Assembly: GCA_003132305.1 (NCBI GenBank)
Contig: PKXJ01000018.1
Location: forward strand, 130,242 to 194,241
Reading direction: 5' to 3'
DNA length: 64,000 bases
DNA from: Acidimicrobiaceae bacterium
Lineage (GTDB): Bacteria > Actinomycetota > Acidimicrobiia > Acidimicrobiales > RAAP-2
The notes beneath the pieces are model-generated. The model had not been told where the DNA came from, did not search any database, and was given only the letters and a program-made list of their open reading frames with translations. Positions 42,528-49,808 of this stretch are shown here, piece by piece (positions within the stretch are counted from its first letter, which is position 1; every line of letters begins with the position of its first letter). The translations under genes and the position numbers were made by a program.

Positions 42528-42672
42528 TCCGCACCGATTGACGCACGTTATTGGCACCGGGCCCACGCCGACGTCAACGCCGCGCGCAACATCCTTCGGG
42601 CCGGTAGAGCCCGGCAGGCACTGCCTACGTCGGTCGAATCTAGGCCACTACCCGGATCTATCACCGAGTAGT
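42528..42672 (+). pseudogene. C-terminal fragment of an IS200/IS605-type TnpB
   Basis: One open frame reads YWHRAHADVNAARNILRAG, which matches the end of TnpB (CGHxxHADVNAARNIxxxG), including the last RuvC-like aspartate motif. No zinc-ribbon cysteines or N-terminal part remain, and a stop lies just upstream. The fragment's last bases overlap the 3' end of the phosphoglucomutase gene on the other strand. It marks a decayed insertion sequence between the AAA ATPase and the sugar genes. Confidence 0.72.
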
Positions 42673-43448
42673 TCCGCGAGGTCGGTGACGACGACGTCGG
42701 CGCCGTGGGCGCGAAGTTCGTCGGCGTACTCGTGAGTGTCCGCGGTGTCGTGATTGTCAACGCCGACCACCAATCCAAAGTGCCCAGCTCGTCCCGCTTC
42801 GACCCCGGCCAATGCGTCCTCGATGACCACTGCCTTAACGGGTTCGACCCCAAGCTCCTTCGCACCCTCCAGATAGCTGTCGGGCGCGGGCTTACCGGCC
42901 AAATGGCGTTCTTTGACGACGTAGCCGTCAATGAAAGCGTCGAAGAGATCGATGATGCCCGCCGCCTTGAGTGCGGCCTTGGTATTTTCACTGGCCGAGA
43001 CGACCGCGACCTTTATGCCGAGCGAGCGAAGCTCCTTCACGAGCGCCACGGCGCCGTCGAAGACGGCAACCCCTTTGATCTTCATGACCTGGAGGACGAG
43101 GTCGTTCTTGCGATTACCTAGGCCCTCGACGGTACGAGCGTCGGGCGAGTCCGAATCAGCGCCTTCGGGAAGTTTTATTCCCCTTGCGGCGAGAAAGTTA
43201 CGAACGCCGTCCTCTCGAGGCTCGCCGTCGACGTACTTTTCGTAGTCACCCTCCGCATCGAACGGCGCGTACGCTTTACCAGTGCGCTTTGTCTCTTCGA
43301 TGAGAAACGCGTCGAAAGCTTCCTTCCACGCCTCGGCGTGCACCGAAGCAGTCTTGGTCAGCACTCCGTCCATGTCGAAGAGCCAAGCGTCGTAGGCCTC
43401 GATGTTCACCGATGCGGGCGTCAGATCGCGCGCTGGCTTCTCACTCAC
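42648..43448 (-). CDS. pgmB: Beta-phosphoglucomutase-family HAD hydrolase
   Basis: 266 residues with GTG start. WLFDMDGVLTKTASVHAEAWKEAF carries the nucleophile (Asp25) and acid/base (Asp27). The larger cap (about 45-120), VAVVSASENTKAALKAAG and KPAPDSYLEGAKELGVEP, then VVIEDALAGVEAGRAG complete the motifs. The long N-terminal insertion between DMDGV and the cap, with YVDGEPREDGVRNFLAARG, is typical of the branch paired with GH65 phosphorylases. It would convert beta-glucose-1-phosphate to glucose-6-phosphate. Only 4 bp separate it from the GH65 gene. Its stop codon lies in the TnpB-derived DNA. Confidence 0.9.
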   Translation of the reverse strand: MSEKPARDLTPASVNIEAYDAWLFDMDGVLTKTASVHAEAWKEAFDAFLIEETKRTGKAYAPFDAEGDYEKYVDGEPREDGVRNFLAARGIKLPEGADSDSPDARTVEGLGNRKNDLVLQVMKIKGVAVFDGAVALVKELRSLGIKVAVVSASENTKAALKAAGIIDLFDAFIDGYVVKERHLAGKPAPDSYLEGAKELGVEPVKAVVIEDALAGVEAGRAGHFGLVVGVDNHDTADTHEYADELRAHGADVVVTDLAELLGDRSG

Positions 43449-43452
43449 GTCG

Positions 43453-45837
43453 TCACTCTTCGTATTCTTGCCAGGTGATAGCGCTACGGTGCACCGGCGC
43501 TCGTCCTTTGGGCTGACTGGGCGTGGCGATCGGCGTTGGCAGCACTTCGTTCTCGGTCGTGTCGCGCACCACGGGGTGATTCATCGACACGGAGATCGCC
43601 GTATCGAAGTGCGTCAGATCAAGGGGCGCACCTTCTTTCAGCGTGTACGTGGTGGTGGCTGGCGTCGTTTCGACCCGGAGACGTCGGCCACGAAACATCA
43701 CGTTGAACGCCAGTCGGGTGATGCCTTCGGGCAGCCGAGGAGCGAACTTGAGCGAGTCATTCCATTCGCGCAAGCCGCCTAGACCGGCGACCAGGGCAAT
43801 CCAGGTTCCGGCCAGCGAGGCCACGTGCAGACCATCACGAGTGTTGTGCTCGAGGTCGTCCAGGTCCATGAAGGCCGCTTCAGCCAGGTAGTCGTGGGCC
43901 AGGCCGAGATAGCCAACCTCGGCCGCCACGACCGCCTGGATGCAGGCCGACAACGACGAGTCGCGCACGGTGAGTCGTTCGTAGTATTCGAAGTTGAGCT
44001 TTTTCTGCTCGGCCGTGAAGGCGTCCCCTCGTAGGTACATCGCCATCACCAAGTCGGCCTGCTTAACAACTTGTTTGCGGTACAAGTCAAAGTACGGAAA
44101 GTGCAAGAGCAACGGGTACTCTTCTTTGCTCGTCCCAGCAAAGTCCCAGAGTTGGTGTTCCGTGAACCGTTCGGACTGAGAGTGGACACCAAGGATGTGA
44201 TCGAAGGGAATGACCACGCACTCGGCCGCACCTCGCCAGTCCGCAATCTCCTCGTCGTCGACGTTCAGTGGCCCGGCCGCTTCGGGGTTTCGTTCAACAA
44301 TGTCGGCGGCGGCTCGCAGATTCCGTTGGGCCATGAGGTTGGTGTAAATATTGTTGTCGGTGATCGCGCTGTACTCGTTGGGGCCCGTCACTCCGTCGAT
44401 TCGAAATCCCCCGTGAAGGTCGAAGTGACCGAGAGAGCGCCAGAGCCGGGCGGTGTGGACGAGTAGATCAAGAGCGACGTTGACTTCGAATGCTTCGTCG
44501 CCGGTGACGTGAAGGTACCGGATGACGGCGTCGGCAATGTCGGCGCCCACGTGAAACCCCGCCGTCCCCGCCGGCCAGTACGCCGAACACTCGGATCCCG
44601 TGATCGTGCGCCACGGGAACGCCGCCCCCTTCAAACCCAACAGGTTCGCCCGATGGAGCGCCAGCGAGAGCGTGTCGTAGCGCCACGAGAGAGCGTGGGC
44701 CGTGACTTCGGGCATCGTGTAACTAAACACCGTGAGGACGTAGCTCTCGGTATCCCAAAATGCGTGCCCGTCGTAGCCCGTGCCCGTCAATCCCTTGGCG
44801 GCGATGGCCCGGCGCTCACTTCGAGCTCCCGATTGGAGCACGTGAAACAGTGAGAAGCGTGCCGCCTGTTGGATCTCGTCATCGCCATCGATCTCAACGT
44901 CGGCCCGCTTCCAGAAATCGTCCAAGTACTCTCGTTGCTCACTGAGCAGACCGTCCCACCCGGTTTGGCGGGCCACGGTGAGCGCGGCGTCGACTTGGTC
45001 GCGCAGCGCCTCCTTGGATCGTTGCGCCGACCAACCGTAGGTGACGTACTTGACGATACGCAGACACTCCCCTGGTTCGAGCGCGACAGTCACCGTTACT
45101 CGACCGAGGTCGGCGAAACTCTCGGACGAAACTTGCGTACCGGACGGCCCCTCCACCAAGTGATCCATGGCCGCAGCCATCGTCAACTTGCTGTGCTTGG
45201 TGCGATGCACGAGTTCGGCCAAGGCCCCGTCGTTGGCGTGCATTCTCGAGCGCCACGGCGAGTTGAGCACTGACGAAACGCGCGGATCGCCAACCGCGGG
45301 AGGCGGCGACTCATTAGCGACCAGTTCAGACTGCACGACGAGGCGCACCGGGTCATCGATCGCTTCGACCTCGTAATAGATGGCCGCCACCGAGCGTTGA
45401 ACCAGCGACACGAGGCGCGTCGTGGTCACTCGAACTCTTCGATTGGACGGGGAGGTCCACTCGGCGCGACGATGCAGCACGCCAGCACGAAAATCGAGGA
45501 GGCGTTCGTGACTGTGCAGTTCGCCGTAGCGCACGTCGAACGGTTCGTCGTCGACGAGAAGACGAATCAGTTTGCCGTCGGTCACGTTGATCATGACTTG
45601 GTCACTGACGGGGTACCCGTAGCCCCCTTCGGCGTACGGAAGTGGTCGTACTTCGTGGACGCCGTTCAGATAAGAGCCAGTGAGACCGTTCGGATCTCCT
45701 TCATCGAGATTTCCGCGCCAACCAATATGCCCATTCGACAGCGCAAACAGCGACTCGCTTTGCGCCAAGATGTCGAGATCCAGTTCAGTTTCGCGCAGAC
45801 ACCAAGGTTCGACCGGGAAGGCCGGGTGATCAATCAT
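43453..45837 (-). CDS. GH65 disaccharide phosphorylase (trehalose/kojibiose/maltose phosphorylase-like)
   Basis: 794 residues. N-terminal beta-sandwich (ESLFALSNGHIGWRGNLDEG, the conserved GNG(Y/H)xGxRG block), then an (alpha/alpha)6 barrel with GYDGHAFWDTESYVLTVF, TGSECSAYWPAGTAGFHVGADIADAVIRY, and GVTGPNEYSAITDNNIYTNLMA carrying the general acid Glu. The C-terminal part (LEHNTRDGLHVASLAGTWIALVAGLGG) is complete. These enzymes split alpha-glucosides with phosphate, giving beta-glucose-1-phosphate for the adjacent pgmB product. With otsA and a GH15 gene in the window, trehalose is the best guess, but kojibiose or maltose cannot be excluded by eye. Confidence 0.92.
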   Translation of the reverse strand: MIDHPAFPVEPWCLRETELDLDILAQSESLFALSNGHIGWRGNLDEGDPNGLTGSYLNGVHEVRPLPYAEGGYGYPVSDQVMINVTDGKLIRLLVDDEPFDVRYGELHSHERLLDFRAGVLHRRAEWTSPSNRRVRVTTTRLVSLVQRSVAAIYYEVEAIDDPVRLVVQSELVANESPPPAVGDPRVSSVLNSPWRSRMHANDGALAELVHRTKHSKLTMAAAMDHLVEGPSGTQVSSESFADLGRVTVTVALEPGECLRIVKYVTYGWSAQRSKEALRDQVDAALTVARQTGWDGLLSEQREYLDDFWKRADVEIDGDDEIQQAARFSLFHVLQSGARSERRAIAAKGLTGTGYDGHAFWDTESYVLTVFSYTMPEVTAHALSWRYDTLSLALHRANLLGLKGAAFPWRTITGSECSAYWPAGTAGFHVGADIADAVIRYLHVTGDEAFEVNVALDLLVHTARLWRSLGHFDLHGGFRIDGVTGPNEYSAITDNNIYTNLMAQRNLRAAADIVERNPEAAGPLNVDDEEIADWRGAAECVVIPFDHILGVHSQSERFTEHQLWDFAGTSKEEYPLLLHFPYFDLYRKQVVKQADLVMAMYLRGDAFTAEQKKLNFEYYERLTVRDSSLSACIQAVVAAEVGYLGLAHDYLAEAAFMDLDDLEHNTRDGLHVASLAGTWIALVAGLGGLREWNDSLKFAPRLPEGITRLAFNVMFRGRRLRVETTPATTTYTLKEGAPLDLTHFDTAISVSMNHPVVRDTTENEVLPTPIATPSQPKGRAPVHRSAITWQEYEE

Positions 45838-46155
45838 GACGTGGCGTCAGCGCAAAGCTCGTCAAGCCACTCAAATTCCTTGAACCGCCGATCTGCGGAA
45901 GCTTCACCGGGTCCTCCAATAGTCTGGAGTTGACACCCGCGGGGACTTCGATCCTTCGAGATAGTGAAACGGGTTGGTACTCACTATTTTCCAAAAGCAA
46001 ACTTCCCGTCTCTTTGTAGAATGTGGCGCGACGACGTCTCGTTGGCGGCAGATCGTTCAAACCCGTAGGACCAGCCCACTGCGTGGTGAGCGAACTTCGT
46101 AACTCGAGATGGCAGGCGTGGCCTTTCGAGAGATCTCGCAACTCATCCGAAGTCG
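45838..46155. other. Gap with a doubtful minus-strand frame
   Basis: The track shows a 103-residue minus-strand frame (45830-46141) that overlaps the phosphorylase start by 8 bp. Its composition (many Ser, Arg, Leu, no hydrophobic core) and lack of a ribosome-binding site make it unlikely to be real. The promoter of the phosphorylase-pgmB operon should be here. Confidence 0.4.
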
Positions 46156-46482
46156 TTAGAGGGTGAATCCGCCTTCGGGCGGAGTCTCGCCCTCTTTAGC
46201 GGCTCCGGTGGCGGGCTCGACTGAATCCGTTGCGTCGAGGGGACCGCTTTCGGTCTCGAGCTTCGTCAACTCGGCTACCAGTCGATCAATCTCACTAGAA
46301 GTATCGCCAGTAGCGCTTCCCGAGCGTTGCGCGTACACGGCCGCGCCCAGGTCGCGCAACAGACCGTCCGCGCGACGTTTCGCTTGCACGTCACCGATCT
46401 TGGACTGTCCCGCCTTGCCCGCCTCTTGAGCTTTCTGAGCGAGTTGAGCCGCCTGTGCCTTCATTTTGTCCATCAGAGCCAT
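46156..46482 (-). CDS. Small helical protein, unknown function
   Basis: 108 residues with AGGTGAAGT before ATG. The first ~60 residues are Ala/Lys/Gln-rich helix (DKMKAQAAQLAQKAQEAGKAGQSKIGDVQAKRRADGLLRDLGAAVYAQRSG), the rest an acidic Pro/Gly/Thr-rich tail ending FTL. Similar short proteins are common in actinobacteria and remain uncharacterised. It lies 18 bp downstream of the AIM24 gene on the same strand, so the two probably form an operon. Confidence 0.75.
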   Translation of the reverse strand: MALMDKMKAQAAQLAQKAQEAGKAGQSKIGDVQAKRRADGLLRDLGAAVYAQRSGSATGDTSSEIDRLVAELTKLETESGPLDATDSVEPATGAAKEGETPPEGGFTL

Positions 46483-46500
46483 ACTTCACCTGCTTTCTAT

Positions 46501-47307
46501 CTAGAGTCGACCGAGGAGTCCCTGGCGCAATGGATTTGAATCACTCTGGTCCTGGTGCTCGTCATCTTCGAACTCGCGGTGCAACGTTGACTGAAGTATG
46601 ACAGGTCCGTCACCTGAAAGGGTTACGAGATTGATACCGGAACCACCAAAGGCCGCGGTCATGATGGTTTGCGCGTTCAAGGCACCCACGCGTTCAACGC
46701 TAAAGGCGACCGAATCCGCGAAAGCCACGACCGCCCCGCCGTGGACTTGAAGTTTCCCGCCGTAGTCGGAGGGATTGAGCTCGAGCAGACTGCCTCCACC
46801 ACCGAGTACTACGGTGCCGGTCCCGGTGAAGTGCTCGAATATGAAGCCATTGTGCGAACGACGACCGAGAGTGAATCCCGTGAAGTCGATGTCGTACTTG
46901 ACACTCGCCTCGGCGCAGATAAAGGCGCGGCTCTCCGCGCGCCAACCGGTCGTGCCGTCGAGTTCGATGACGTGTACTTGGCCGGGTACCTCACCGGCGA
47001 ATGATACGAGTCCCGATCCGCCCGATGGCTTGAACCACTGGAAGGCGAGACTCTGTCCCGCGAGGGCCCGTTTTCCCACCTCGGTCGCCGTCGCCACGAC
47101 TGATTTCAAAAACCCGCCGCTACTCTTCTTCGCTTCCTGGTTCGCCGCATCCGCTTCGCCACCCGGCACCGACAGGCGCGTCTCAATCGAGACGTTGGTG
47201 GTCTTCCAGCGGAATTTTGTCGCGTCCGCGAACATCGATTGATCGGCGTCAAGTTGGCAGGTTATATTCTGCGCAAACTCACCGCTTACTTTGCACGTAA
47301 TGGCCAT
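46501..47307 (-). CDS. AIM24 family protein
   Basis: 268 residues with GAGGTGAGAC before ATG. The beta-rich pattern (FQWFKPSGGSGLVSFAGEVPGQVHVIELDGTTGWRAESRAFICAEASVKYDIDF at the centre; VLGGGGSLLELN and VHGGAVVAFADSVAF) matches AIM24 domains, which form a TRAP-like or beta-helix fold. The N-terminal 60 residues include a Gly/Pro linker. Yeast Aim24 is needed for mitochondrial membrane complex assembly; bacterial members have no established role. An operon with the downstream small helical protein is likely. Confidence 0.85.
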   Translation of the reverse strand: MAITCKVSGEFAQNITCQLDADQSMFADATKFRWKTTNVSIETRLSVPGGEADAANQEAKKSSGGFLKSVVATATEVGKRALAGQSLAFQWFKPSGGSGLVSFAGEVPGQVHVIELDGTTGWRAESRAFICAEASVKYDIDFTGFTLGRRSHNGFIFEHFTGTGTVVLGGGGSLLELNPSDYGGKLQVHGGAVVAFADSVAFSVERVGALNAQTIMTAAFGGSGINLVTLSGDGPVILQSTLHREFEDDEHQDQSDSNPLRQGLLGRL

Positions 47308-47441
47308 GTCTCACCTCGTCACCGCAGAATAGTCCGAAGCGTTGCTATCTTTCAAACGTAACTGGATGGAGGTTCGTGGCGTTTGTCGGAAGATCAACAC
47401 TGAACTCCTCCCGTGGTTCCACATCCCCCAAAGTAGAGTGC

Positions 47442-48515
47442 TCAGCCACAGCTCTGCGCGTACGCGGGAGTTCGCGGTTGTCGGGCTTGACCAGAGTTGG
47501 GATTAACCATCAAACACGATTCGTCAACCGCGACGAACTGGCTGGCGGGAATCTGCTTTAGCTGATCGACTTCGCTCGCCGACCATCGGGTGTCGGCCGT
47601 CCCTTGGAAGTACCAGTCGCTGCCGTTATCGGCCACGATCAGTCCGTACGTTTTCATCGTCTTGAGGACGGTTTGACAGAACGAAGTGCAGGTCGAAGCG
47701 GGCAGCGAAAACGATGAGTTCAGTCGAAAGCGAGCGCCCATGGGCGGGCAGTTGGTGTTGGACTGTCCCGCTTCGTGTCGGGCGGGCCAGAGGTAGGACT
47801 GCTGCGTGCACTGGGCCGTGAAACGAATCGCGTGATTCATCGCACTCGACGCGACTTCGTCGTAGTTGACGAGGCCCGCAAGAATCGGCAGACCCGCGGC
47901 GTCGGCCGAGGTGAAGCCGGCCGGTCGAAGCGCGTTCGAGTTAAGGTTCCAGATCGCCCCGGATCCCGCGTCGGATCGGCCCCTAGCTCGATAGTGCGTG
48001 TCGAACGTTTCGAAAAGCGTGCACGCGGCGGAAGTTGCTGATCTTGTGGGATCGACCATGATCGCGTGACGATCGGAGCCACCTTCGATGGGGGTATTCG
48101 CCGCGAGTGGGTAGGCACCCCGGTTGCTCTCCGAGGCGTAGAGAAACGTGATACGGGTGAAGGCCGTTCGCGCGGGAACGATAACCCAAGGGATCCCGTA
48201 GGGCTTCTTAGGGTTCGACGAAGGTCCGTAGTCCGGGTGCAGCAGCGTGGTCGACGCGCCCATAGAACTGAGCCAAGTCGCGCTGTTGGAATCGACCGGG
48301 AGTCCGGTGACTGGAGTGTTCCACACGTTGTCCGCTGGAAAGACGGGACACTTCGTTCGGGGCAACGTCGAGCTCGACGACGGCTCATCGTGATAAGACG
48401 CCGCGCTCGTGTGGCGGGTCAATGCCGAAGCGATGGGCGCGTTGAGGGCAGTCGTACCAATGAGCACCATCGCGCACGCGGCAACGACCACGCGCGGTGC
48501 GCTACGCGCGATCAT
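47442..48515 (-). CDS. Secreted protein of an uncharacterised actinobacterial/acidobacterial family
   Basis: 357 residues with an N-terminal signal peptide (VVVAACAMVLIGTTALNAPIASA). The mature part begins CPVFPADNVWNTPVTGLPVD and continues with YGIPWVIV, GGSDRHAIMVD, CTLFETFDTHY, GAIWNLNSNALRPAGFTSADAAGLPILAGLVNYDEV and NHAIRFT. I have seen this succession (FPxDNxWN...DRH...LRPxGxTSADAAGLPIxxGLxxYDEV...HAIRFT) in secreted hypothetical proteins of soil bacteria. No function is assigned. Paired conserved His, Asp and aromatic residues suggest a carbohydrate-active or metal enzyme. There is no ribosome-binding site at ATG 48515. Confidence 0.78.
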   Translation of the reverse strand: MIARSAPRVVVAACAMVLIGTTALNAPIASALTRHTSAASYHDEPSSSSTLPRTKCPVFPADNVWNTPVTGLPVDSNSATWLSSMGASTTLLHPDYGPSSNPKKPYGIPWVIVPARTAFTRITFLYASESNRGAYPLAANTPIEGGSDRHAIMVDPTRSATSAACTLFETFDTHYRARGRSDAGSGAIWNLNSNALRPAGFTSADAAGLPILAGLVNYDEVASSAMNHAIRFTAQCTQQSYLWPARHEAGQSNTNCPPMGARFRLNSSFSLPASTCTSFCQTVLKTMKTYGLIVADNGSDWYFQGTADTRWSASEVDQLKQIPASQFVAVDESCLMVNPNSGQARQPRTPAYAQSCG

Positions 48516-48542
48516 CAGAGCGAGTCGGGTGAGAGGACGCCA

Positions 48543-48668
48543 TCACGAGAAGGCGGACCGTTCGATCAGGGCCCGGAGTGGTTCGACGTACTCGCGCTCG
48601 GTACGCAGGTACGAGCCTCGGATCACGGTCCCCGCGCGGATGCGAAAATCATCGAGTCCCGCGTCCAC
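48543..48668 (-). CDS. Possible 41-residue peptide downstream of a hairpin
   Basis: A frame starting at GTG 48668 reads VDAGLDDFRIRAGTVIRGSYLRTEREYVEPLRALIERSAFS and stops 27 bp before the secreted-protein start. It has protein-like composition with an amphipathic C-terminal helix, but no recognised family and no ribosome-binding site. Its start lies inside the hairpin at 48663-48697. It could be the end of a decayed gene. Confidence 0.25.
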   Translation of the reverse strand: MDAGLDDFRIRAGTVIRGSYLRTEREYVEPLRALIERSAFS

Positions 48669-48697
48669 GAACGCGGCGCATCGCCGCGTTCGTGGAC
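48663..48697. terminator. Perfect 16-bp hairpin
   Basis: GTCCACGAACGCGGCG, loop CAT, and its exact complement. It lies downstream (minus strand) of the 73-residue gene and upstream of the secreted-protein gene. T-rich sequence follows at a distance on the minus strand (GATTTTCGC). A terminator for the upstream small gene is the simplest reading. Confidence 0.6.
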
Positions 48698-48749
48698 ACA
48701 ATTTGACACGGCCACGACGTCGCCAAATCTCTTGGTCTAGCTTCAGGCT

Positions 48750-48971
48750 TCAATCGTCGTTGGGTTCACTCGAATCCGTGGCGCCATCGATCATTCGTCT
48801 CAAGTTCTTTAGGCGCCTTTTCTCGATCCGCGCGATATCGATTCGACTCTTCCTTTTCGAAAGTGCCACACTTTCTTCGAAGCTGCGATCCATCTCAATT
48901 TTCGAGTTCGCCCCATCGCTTTGGTCACCTTGAGCGTCATCAGTTTCGCCATCCAATGGCTCTGTGGGCAT
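48750..48971 (-). CDS. Small charged protein, unknown function
   Basis: 73 residues with GAGGAGCGTGTA before ATG, a good ribosome-binding site. The sequence is highly charged: an acidic N-terminus (DGETDDAQGDQSDG), then a basic helix (SKRKSRIDIARIEKRRLKNLRRMID) and an acidic end. No family recognised. A nucleic-acid or membrane-surface role is possible but not shown. Confidence 0.55.
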   Translation of the reverse strand: MPTEPLDGETDDAQGDQSDGANSKIEMDRSFEESVALSKRKSRIDIARIEKRRLKNLRRMIDGATDSSEPNDD

Positions 48972-49015
48972 TACACGCTCCTCATTCAGTGAGTCCGTCA
49001 GTCGATAACTGAATG

Positions 49016-49300
49016 CTACGAGACAATTCCATCTATTTGCGTGAGGATTAATCCCCGGAAGAGATGTCCCCGGGCTTGGAAACTCAGGTTTCCCCTTGAT
49101 AACTGGAAAACGGCTTCCCGTAAGAATCCCCGGTCCACCGTTAGTCCAGCACCAATCGAACTGGAGATAGCAACGGCGAGACTACCTCGAGAACGGATCT
49201 CGTCGACCAGCGCTCGCGGCGCAGGTCGCTCGTCACCCAACGCGCCGCGAGTCGCGCGAACTAGCTCCCGAGATGCTGGTGTGAGATCAATTCGATCCAC
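49016..49300 (-). CDS. Possible 94-residue hypothetical protein
   Basis: Taken from GTG 49300, where GAAGGTTAC lies upstream, the frame overlaps the end of the preceding ABM-like gene by 40 bp. The content (TPASRELVRATRGALGDERPAPRALVDEIRSRG, then FLREAVFQLSRGNLSFQARGHLFRGLIL) is plausible protein. The longer track start at 49465 lies wholly in the shadow of the other gene. No family recognised. Confidence 0.35.
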   Translation of the reverse strand: MDRIDLTPASRELVRATRGALGDERPAPRALVDEIRSRGSLAVAISSSIGAGLTVDRGFLREAVFQLSRGNLSFQARGHLFRGLILTQIDGIVS

Positions 49301-49566
49301 GTAACCTTCGAGGGCGGACCAGCAATCCCACCTTCGACCAGCGCTGAACTGAGGCGACTGCTCATAAACGCTTCCTGGTCTTTGGCCGAGTCCCACACTT
49401 CGGTCACCACGAAGTGACCGTCTTCTCGTAGGCCCGCCGCATGAGAGAGCATTCCCGCTGGCCAATCACCTTCACCGCTCTCCACGTCGATTCCGAGGAC
49501 CTTGTTGACCGCGTAGTACTCCTTCGCCGTCACTCCCTCGAACTCCAAGATCAATTCAGCAGCCAT
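49261..49566 (-). CDS. Small dimeric alpha-beta barrel (ABM/EthD-like) protein
   Basis: 101 residues from ATG 49566 with AAAGGGGAGGGTC upstream; the track start at 49656 is rejected. AAELILEFEGVTAKEYYAVNKVLGID, then GDWPAGMLSHAAGLREDGHFVVTEVWDSAKDQEAFMSSRL, gives the beta-alpha-beta-beta pattern of the ABM superfamily with its conserved VxExWxSxxxxxxFxxxRL. Members include monooxygenases and many uncharacterised stress proteins. Substrate unknown. Confidence 0.78.
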   Translation of the reverse strand: MAAELILEFEGVTAKEYYAVNKVLGIDVESGEGDWPAGMLSHAAGLREDGHFVVTEVWDSAKDQEAFMSSRLSSALVEGGIAGPPSKVTWIELISHQHLGS

Positions 49567-49808
49567 GACCCTCCCCTTTCCAGAGTGGTTGTGCCGTACG
49601 ACACAGTTGAAAGTGTGACACATCCTCGTCGATCGTGCCACCGAGATTTTCTGCACTTGCGGATCGTGCTGGTGAGTGGCAGCGTCAAGGAGAGACCTGA
49701 AAGAAGCGACCGGACGGCACCGGTGCGCGAACTCGTGGTCGCGAAGAATCCGGCCCGTCGTTCTACCCGGGCGAGGGCGTGTGTCTCAACCTTGAGAGAC
49801 ACTTGGCA

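Noticed and set aside
45830-46141. 103-residue minus-strand frame upstream of the GH65 gene
   Set aside because: No ribosome-binding site, no protein-like hydrophobic pattern, overlaps the phosphorylase start.
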